Positions 27,849 through 32,059 of a DNA stretch of 32,059 nt are shown here, piece after piece. Under the pieces are notes generated by a model, which ran no database searches, was not told the origin of the DNA, and saw nothing but the letters and a program-made list of their open reading frames with translations. Every line of letters starts with the position of its first letter. Positions within the stretch are counted from its first letter, which is position 1. Source of the stretch: Porticoccaceae bacterium (GTDB lineage Bacteria; Pseudomonadota; Gammaproteobacteria; Pseudomonadales; Porticoccaceae). A program made the position numbers and the translations under genes. Location: contig JAQWIR010000041.1 in NCBI GenBank assembly GCA_029248755.1, positions 1-32,059 on the forward strand, in the 5' to 3' direction.

Positions 27849-29629
27849 GACTCCCCTCGCAAAGTAGACGCGGGGCTCTTAACTAAAGAACCATTAGTTT
27901 TCATTTGATCAGGTGTTACCTGCATTAATCGCAACGCAGTGCCGGTCACCTCAGAGAACACCGGTGCCGCAACAATACCGCCAAAATAACCGCCAACAGA
28001 AGGCTCATCAATCACCACAACAGTCACTAATCGCGGCTGCTCAATAGGTGCAAATCCAGCAAAAGCCGACATATAACGGCTTTTGTGATACCCGCCTGCA
28101 CTATTGGTTTTATGTAAGGTACCGGTCTTACCGCCTACGGTATAACCCTTTATATTGGCTTTTTTACCCGTACCTTTTGGTCCTGTAGCCGCCTGCAACA
28201 TATAGCGCAGCTCATCGGTTAAGCCGGAATCAATAATTTTACTACCCTCAGGCATCGCATCTACAGCAACTAAGGAAACTTCTTTGCGCACACCGTTATT
28301 AGCTAGAACCGCATAGGCTCGTGCCAACTGCAGTGATGAGGCGCTCAAACCATAGCCAAAGGCAAAGTTGGCTTGAGTCACTGCATCCCAGCGACGATGT
28401 GCAGGAAGAACTCCGCTAGTTTCACCCGGAAAACCACTACCAAGATTTTCACCAAAGCCTACTCGCTGAAATAACTCTCTGGTTTCATTTGGATTAAGTT
28501 GTAAGGCTATTTTTGATGTGCCCACATTACTTGATTTAGCAATAATTCCCGACAGATCAAGCAAGCCATAGTTATTTTCATCTTCAAAAACCTTGTAGTC
28601 TACTTTTAGGTAACCTGGATGAGTATCAATAGTAGTATTTGAATGAAATTTACCACTCTCCAGAGCGGCCAAAATAGCAAAAGGCTTGACCGTTGATCCT
28701 GGCTCCATCATATCGGTCATTGCCCGATTGCGAACAGAATCTGGTCTTAGTTTTGATCGGTCATTAGGATTAAAAGATGGTTGATTAGCCATAGCTAAAA
28801 CCTCTCCCGTCTCCACATCCAAAACAACCACAGAGCCGGACTTAGCATTGTGCTTTTGTACCGCAGACTTCAGCGCCCTGTAGGCTGCATACTGAACGCG
28901 TAAATCAATACTTAGGCGTAAATCTCTTCCTGCATGGGCTGGTTTAATCAAGGAAATATCCTTGATAATACGACCCGTTAGATCTTTGATAACTTTTTTC
29001 GATCCCGCTTGCCCAGTAAGACCCTCATTGTAGGCAAGCTCCATACCTTCTTGGCCGTTATCATCGATATCGGTAAATCCAACTAACTGAGCAGTCACCT
29101 CTCCCGCCGGATAAAACCGCTTAAACTCTTGGCGGCCAGAAATGCCGACAATACCCAGATCCAAGACTTTTTGCGCCTCATTCACTGGCAACTGACGCGC
29201 CAAATACATAAATGATTTATTGCGATAACGCGTTAGCCGAGCGCTAAGCTGAGTGAAGCTAATCCCGAGCGCAGCCGAAAGGTCTTTTAAATCTTTTTCA
29301 GAGGCTAATTTTTGTAGGTGTTTAGGATTGGCTATCAACGAAGTGACAGGCGTACTTACGGCCAATGGCTCACCGTTGCGATCGGTAATAAGCCCTCTAT
29401 ATGCCGGGATAATTTCGCTGCGAATAGAGCGCGCATCGCCCTGCGTTTGAAGGAAATCAACGCCAAACTCTTCATCTGGCATTATCTGCAACTGAGCAAT
29501 ATGGGTAATAAGCAAAATCGGCAGAGCGAATAACCCCGACATCACTAAAAAGTAACGCCATCTGGGTATTAACTTTTGCGTCTGTTGCTTGGACACGTTT
29601 TTACCTTTGGTTGCCAATATCGAGCCCAT
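27845..29629 (-). CDS. ftsI: Septal peptidoglycan transpeptidase FtsI (PBP3)
   Basis: 594 residues. A short cytoplasmic tail and one membrane helix (about 27-48) precede the pedestal domain (RGLITDRNGEPLA). The transpeptidase domain has S312-T-V-K315, S366-S-N368 and K501-T-G503, all intact. FtsI cross-links septal peptidoglycan made by FtsW. The start is uncertain: the ATG at 29629 has no good ribosome binding site, while an in-frame GTG at 29596 (12th codon) has AAAGG eight bases upstream. It is 21 bases after ftsL and overlaps murE by four. Confidence 0.98.
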   Translation of the reverse strand: MGSILATKGKNVSKQQTQKLIPRWRYFLVMSGLFALPILLITHIAQLQIMPDEEFGVDFLQTQGDARSIRSEIIPAYRGLITDRNGEPLAVSTPVTSLIANPKHLQKLASEKDLKDLSAALGISFTQLSARLTRYRNKSFMYLARQLPVNEAQKVLDLGIVGISGRQEFKRFYPAGEVTAQLVGFTDIDDNGQEGMELAYNEGLTGQAGSKKVIKDLTGRIIKDISLIKPAHAGRDLRLSIDLRVQYAAYRALKSAVQKHNAKSGSVVVLDVETGEVLAMANQPSFNPNDRSKLRPDSVRNRAMTDMMEPGSTVKPFAILAALESGKFHSNTTIDTHPGYLKVDYKVFEDENNYGLLDLSGIIAKSSNVGTSKIALQLNPNETRELFQRVGFGENLGSGFPGETSGVLPAHRRWDAVTQANFAFGYGLSASSLQLARAYAVLANNGVRKEVSLVAVDAMPEGSKIIDSGLTDELRYMLQAATGPKGTGKKANIKGYTVGGKTGTLHKTNSAGGYHKSRYMSAFAGFAPIEQPRLVTVVVIDEPSVGGYFGGIVAAPVFSEVTGTALRLMQVTPDQMKTNGSLVKSPASTLRGES

Positions 29630-29650
29630 AGCTCGAAAAATCTGTTTACG

Positions 29651-29923
29651 TTATTGTTTTATCATCACAATTTCATCAGCTTCAGGAGTGCGCATTTGCA
29701 GCCCATTGGTCGCTGTCATCTCAACTCGTTGCAATGAACCCACTGCACTTTGCTCCAGTAGGTATCTGCCATATTCCACCTGAAGCTGATTTGCTTCTCT
29801 CTGCATAGCCGTTAACTGACCATAAGTCTGTCGCGACACATGGCTGTAATGTGTGACCGCCAATGCACTGGCCACTACCGCTATCCATAACAAACCGATC
29901 TTAATAAAAGACGGCATATCCAT
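29651..29923 (-). CDS. ftsL: Cell division protein FtsL
   Basis: 90 residues. One membrane helix (about 6-24, FIKIGLLWIAVVASALAVT) is followed by a periplasmic heptad-like coiled coil (LTAMQREANQLQVEYGRYLLEQ). FtsL pairs with FtsB and links FtsQ to FtsW/FtsI activation. FtsL is poorly conserved, so the call rests on size, topology, the LEQSA stretch common in the family, and its position between rsmH and ftsI. It starts five bases after the rsmH stop. Confidence 0.94.
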   Translation of the reverse strand: MDMPSFIKIGLLWIAVVASALAVTHYSHVSRQTYGQLTAMQREANQLQVEYGRYLLEQSAVGSLQRVEMTATNGLQMRTPEADEIVMIKQ

Positions 29924-29928
29924 AGCTC

Positions 29929-30888
29929 TTATGCCACACGCTCAGCAATGCGCATTACCGCACTGCGAGCCCTAACATTGTTTTCAATTTCAGAGGTAGA
30001 TGGTTTTATCGCCTTACCCACTTTAATTAAGCGAACACCACGATCTACATCAGGTATCGGTAAATTCTTTGGCAGTTGTATACCGCGATGCTGATCCCGA
30101 ATAAAACGCTTCACCCTGCGATCCTCAAGAGAATGAAAGCTAATCACCACCAAACGTCCACCAATAGCTAAACTATCAATCACCTGCGCTAGCAAATCCT
30201 CTAAATCAGCTAGCTCGCGATTAATAAAAATTCTAATTGCCTGAAACGCTTTAGTTGCTGGATGCTTGCCGCGCTCCCATGCGGGATGGGCTGCAGCCAA
30301 AATTTTTGCCAATTGAACAGTGCGCACTATTGGGTTCTCGACTCTTTCACGCACAATAGCTGCCGCCATACGCCGCGCAAATCGCTCTTCCCCATAGTCT
30401 TTTATCACTTTAGCTATGTCTTGCTCATCGGCTTTGGCTATCCAATCAGCCGCTGACAGACCGCTACTAGTATCCATACGCATATCTAGCGGGCCATCAC
30501 GCATAAAACTAAACCCACGTTCAGCCTCATCTAATTGGGGCGATGACACCCCTAAATCTAAAAGCACCCCAGAGACACAACCATGCTTTCCTGCTTGTTC
30601 AACAATAGTCGTTAAATCAGCGAAACTGCCGTGCACAAGGGATAACCGATCATCATCAGAAAAGTGTTTATTGCCCGAGGCAATAGCATCCAAGTCTTTA
30701 TCAATTGCAATCACAGAACCTTTGACAGACAGTCGAGACAACAGTTCAGCTGTATGTCCACCGCGTCCAAAAGTACCATCTACATATAAGCCATCGGGGT
30801 CGACGACCAAGGCATCTATAGCCTCCTGAAGAAGTACCGTGGAATGCTCAGCCACAACAGACTCCGGTGACTGAACAGCAACTACCAT
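29929..30888 (-). CDS. rsmH: 16S rRNA (cytosine-1402-N4)-methyltransferase RsmH (MraW)
   Basis: 319 residues. HSTVLLQEAI near 15-24 is the family start, and DGTFGRGGHT (37-46) is the SAM-binding loop. LLDLGVSSPQLDEAERGFSF in parts and SFHSLEDRRVKRF near the C-terminus are further hallmarks. It methylates N4 of C1402 in the ribosomal P site. As second gene of the dcw operon it overlaps mraZ by seven bases, so the two are probably translationally coupled. Confidence 0.98.
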   Translation of the reverse strand: MVVAVQSPESVVAEHSTVLLQEAIDALVVDPDGLYVDGTFGRGGHTAELLSRLSVKGSVIAIDKDLDAIASGNKHFSDDDRLSLVHGSFADLTTIVEQAGKHGCVSGVLLDLGVSSPQLDEAERGFSFMRDGPLDMRMDTSSGLSAADWIAKADEQDIAKVIKDYGEERFARRMAAAIVRERVENPIVRTVQLAKILAAAHPAWERGKHPATKAFQAIRIFINRELADLEDLLAQVIDSLAIGGRLVVISFHSLEDRRVKRFIRDQHRGIQLPKNLPIPDVDRGVRLIKVGKAIKPSTSEIENNVRARSAVMRIAERVA

Positions 30889-31349
30889 GATAGATTCTTA
30901 AGCGCATCGGACATGCTCTCCTTGTCTAGCAACATTGCGCGGTAATTGTCTTGAGATTTCTCTCTTTCCGCATTCCAGTTAACTTCAGACCAAATTTCCA
31001 AACGCTGAGTTCGCCCAACCAGTACCAGCTTCTTATCTAACGCAGCATAGCCACGCAATTCAGTAGGTATCAAAATTCGACCACTGCCATCCACCTGAAG
31101 ATCCTTAGCCTGGCCGACTACAAACCGGCTTAACATTTCACCCAGATCGTCCATCGCCGGAAGCGCGGCGACTTTTTGTTCAAATTTTTTCCACTCGGGT
31201 AATGGCGATAAGGTTAGACAGGGAGATTTCATATCAATAGTAATCACCAGCTCGCTGTCACAAACCTCATCGAGCAGGCCGCGATAACGAGTCGGAATAG
31301 CCATCCGCCCTTTTGCGTCCATATTAATTGGATCACTACCCCTAAACAT
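30882..31349 (-). CDS. mraZ: Transcriptional regulator MraZ
   Basis: 155 residues from the ATG giving MFRGSDPINMDAKGRMAIP, with AAGGG seven bases upstream; the open frame extends 21 codons further but into the operator region. Two AbrB-like repeats carry the DxxxR motifs D11-A-K-G-R15 and D87-G-S-G-R91. MraZ forms ring-shaped oligomers and represses its own dcw promoter in E. coli. The matching three-repeat operator lies 32 bases upstream of the start, so the autoregulatory loop appears conserved. Confidence 0.97.
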   Translation of the reverse strand: MFRGSDPINMDAKGRMAIPTRYRGLLDEVCDSELVITIDMKSPCLTLSPLPEWKKFEQKVAALPAMDDLGEMLSRFVVGQAKDLQVDGSGRILIPTELRGYAALDKKLVLVGRTQRLEIWSEVNWNAEREKSQDNYRAMLLDKESMSDALKNLSW

Positions 31350-31380
31350 TTTTAACCCTTTTGCTCCACTTAAACTATAA

Positions 31381-31410
31381 AAAAGTACACTTTTTGCCAC
31401 TTTTACCCAC
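31381..31410 (-). promoter_or_regulatory. MraZ operator: three 10-base direct repeats
   Basis: Reading on the minus strand from 31410 there are three consecutive ten-base units, GTGGGTAAAA, GTGGCAAAAA and GTGTACTTTT. This gives TGGGT, TGGCA and TGTAC boxes with five-base spacers. E. coli MraZ binds TGGGN repeats separated by five bases. The repeats lie just downstream of the predicted mra transcription start, a position suited to repression. The third box is the most degenerate. Confidence 0.82.
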
Positions 31411-31418
31411 AATTTATA

Positions 31419-31446
31419 ATTATGGCTTCTATCCTCCCAATGTCAA
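31419..31446 (-). promoter_or_regulatory. Promoter of the mra/dcw operon
   Basis: On the minus strand a perfect -35, TTGACA (31441-31446), is followed after 16 bases by CATAAT (31419-31424), five of six matches to the -10 consensus. The start would lie near 31411, at the edge of the MraZ boxes, leaving a leader of about 60 bases before mraZ. This is the only strong promoter seen ahead of the operon. Confidence 0.75.
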
Positions 31447-31703
31447 GGCGAATAGAATGGAAAAAAAGTAATAAAATCAGGTAGTTCCGCTAGGGTTAGC
31501 GGTCATTCTTGAGGGTGAAAATAATTAACAAATATAAAACAGGTAGCTAAGACTACAACTTAAAGTAACTTCTAGCTAATAGGGGTTTTAAGAATATTTA
31601 GATTTAAAAAAATTTATTTTAAGATTAAAAGGTAATAACAAATATCGCCTTTATTTTACATGTTGCTAGCAAAAAATAATCAAGCAATAACAACATCAAA
31701 ATA
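31447..31703. other. AT-rich intergenic stretch between rnpB and the mra promoter
   Basis: No convincing gene. There is one short perfect hairpin, CCGCTA, four bases, TAGCGG (31487-31502). On the rnpB transcript it is followed 16 bases later by a run of seven T, too far for a standard terminator. A 10-base palindrome, TTGCTAGCAA, lies at 31663-31672. The rest is A/T-rich sequence in which I see nothing further. Termination of rnpB presumably occurs here. Confidence 0.5.
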
Positions 31704-32059
31704 AGGTTGAGTTGGCCGATAAGCCGGGTTCTGTCGAGGACAATCATTCATCTGGGATAAACGTCACCGCTTACCTCAAGCGACCTACCCGTTCCCAACG
31801 CGGGTCACGCCTAATGGGAACCTATTTGGTCTTGCTCCGAGTGGGGTTTACCTTGCCGTTGACTGTTACCAGCAACGCGGTGCGCTCTTACCGCACCCTT
31901 TCAGCCTTACCTGTGCTTCTTACGAAGCCATCGGCGGTCTACTCTCTGCTGCACTTTCCGTAGGCTTTCGCCCCCCAGGTGTTACCTGGCACACTACCCT
32001 ATGGAGCCCGGACTTTCCTCTGCAATACACCCTTTTAAACGCAAGCGAACAAAAGAGAC
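31704..32059 (-). ncRNA. rnpB: RNase P RNA, bacterial type A, 5' end beyond the window
   Basis: On the minus strand the universal core is present. GAGGAAAGTCCGGGCTCC (32003-32020) holds the 5' strand of P4. GGTAAACCCCACTCGGAGC (ending near 31834) contains the L15 loop that pairs with the tRNA CCA end. ACAGAACCCGGCTTATCGG holds the 3' strand of P4, near 31716-31734. The mature 3' end, by alignment to E. coli M1 RNA, is near 31704. Only about 39 bases lie upstream of the P4 block, where E. coli has about 60. The first 20 or so bases, including the 5' strand of P1, are therefore missing. It is the catalytic subunit that trims tRNA 5' leaders. It lies upstream of mraZ on the same strand. Confidence 0.96.

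Noticed and set aside
31487-31502. A rho-independent terminator for rnpB.
   Set aside because: The 6-base stem is perfect, but the T-run on the transcript strand begins 16 bases after it and the intervening bases are mixed, so it does not meet the usual form.
31712-31963. An open reading frame of about 83 codons on the plus strand near the right edge.
   Set aside because: It lies entirely inside the RNase P RNA gene on the opposite strand, and its sequence is explained by the conserved RNA core.

Overview
The window reads as a slice of a gammaproteobacterial chromosome of moderate to low GC. The gene order follows the pseudomonad pattern: groESL-fxsA, ampG, ampD, nadC, pilA/pilC/pilD, coaE, yacG, then mutT, argJ, secA, an M23 peptidase gene, lpxC, the whole division and cell-wall (dcw) cluster, and rnpB. 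MurE carries the DNPR motif of meso-diaminopimelate-adding enzymes, and LpxC is present, so the cell is Gram-negative with DAP-type peptidoglycan. A marine Cellvibrionales/SAR92-like lineage is plausible from gene order and base composition, but that is inference.

Layout. At 1-1135 (minus strand) lie the start of groEL, groES behind a heat-shock-type promoter, and fxsA. At 1191-3292 an AmpG-like permease gene converges on ampD, two peptidoglycan-recycling functions. At 3444-4289 is nadC. At 4312-7948 are a type IV pilin gene (minus), then pilC, pilD, coaE and yacG (plus). The pilB ATPase gene that normally sits before pilC is missing. At 7951-31349 everything is on the minus strand. In transcription order it is mraZ, rsmH, ftsL, ftsI, murE, murF, mraY, murD, ftsW, murG, murC, ddl, ftsQ, ftsA, ftsZ, lpxC, an M23 peptidase gene, secA, argJ and mutT. 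Most junctions from mraZ to ftsQ are 1-11 base overlaps (TAATG or ATGA type) or gaps under 25 bases, so this is one long operon. At 31381-31446 is the mra promoter with a three-repeat MraZ operator. From 31704 to the right edge is RNase P RNA, missing its 5' end.

How the genes work together. MurC-F, MraY and MurG build lipid II on the inner face of the membrane. FtsW and FtsI polymerise and cross-link it at the septum organised by FtsZ, FtsA, FtsQ and FtsL. LpxC commits precursors to lipid A, SecA exports envelope proteins, the M23 protein belongs to the envelope-hydrolase group, and AmpG/AmpD recycle wall fragments. PilD processes the pilin that PilC helps assemble.

I did not find evidence for a novel defence, mobile or biosynthetic system. 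The more unusual details are the absent pilB, inverted repeats between the pilin and pilC genes, a strong hairpin between ftsZ and lpxC, an insertion in SecA, and a small duplication at the start of nadC.
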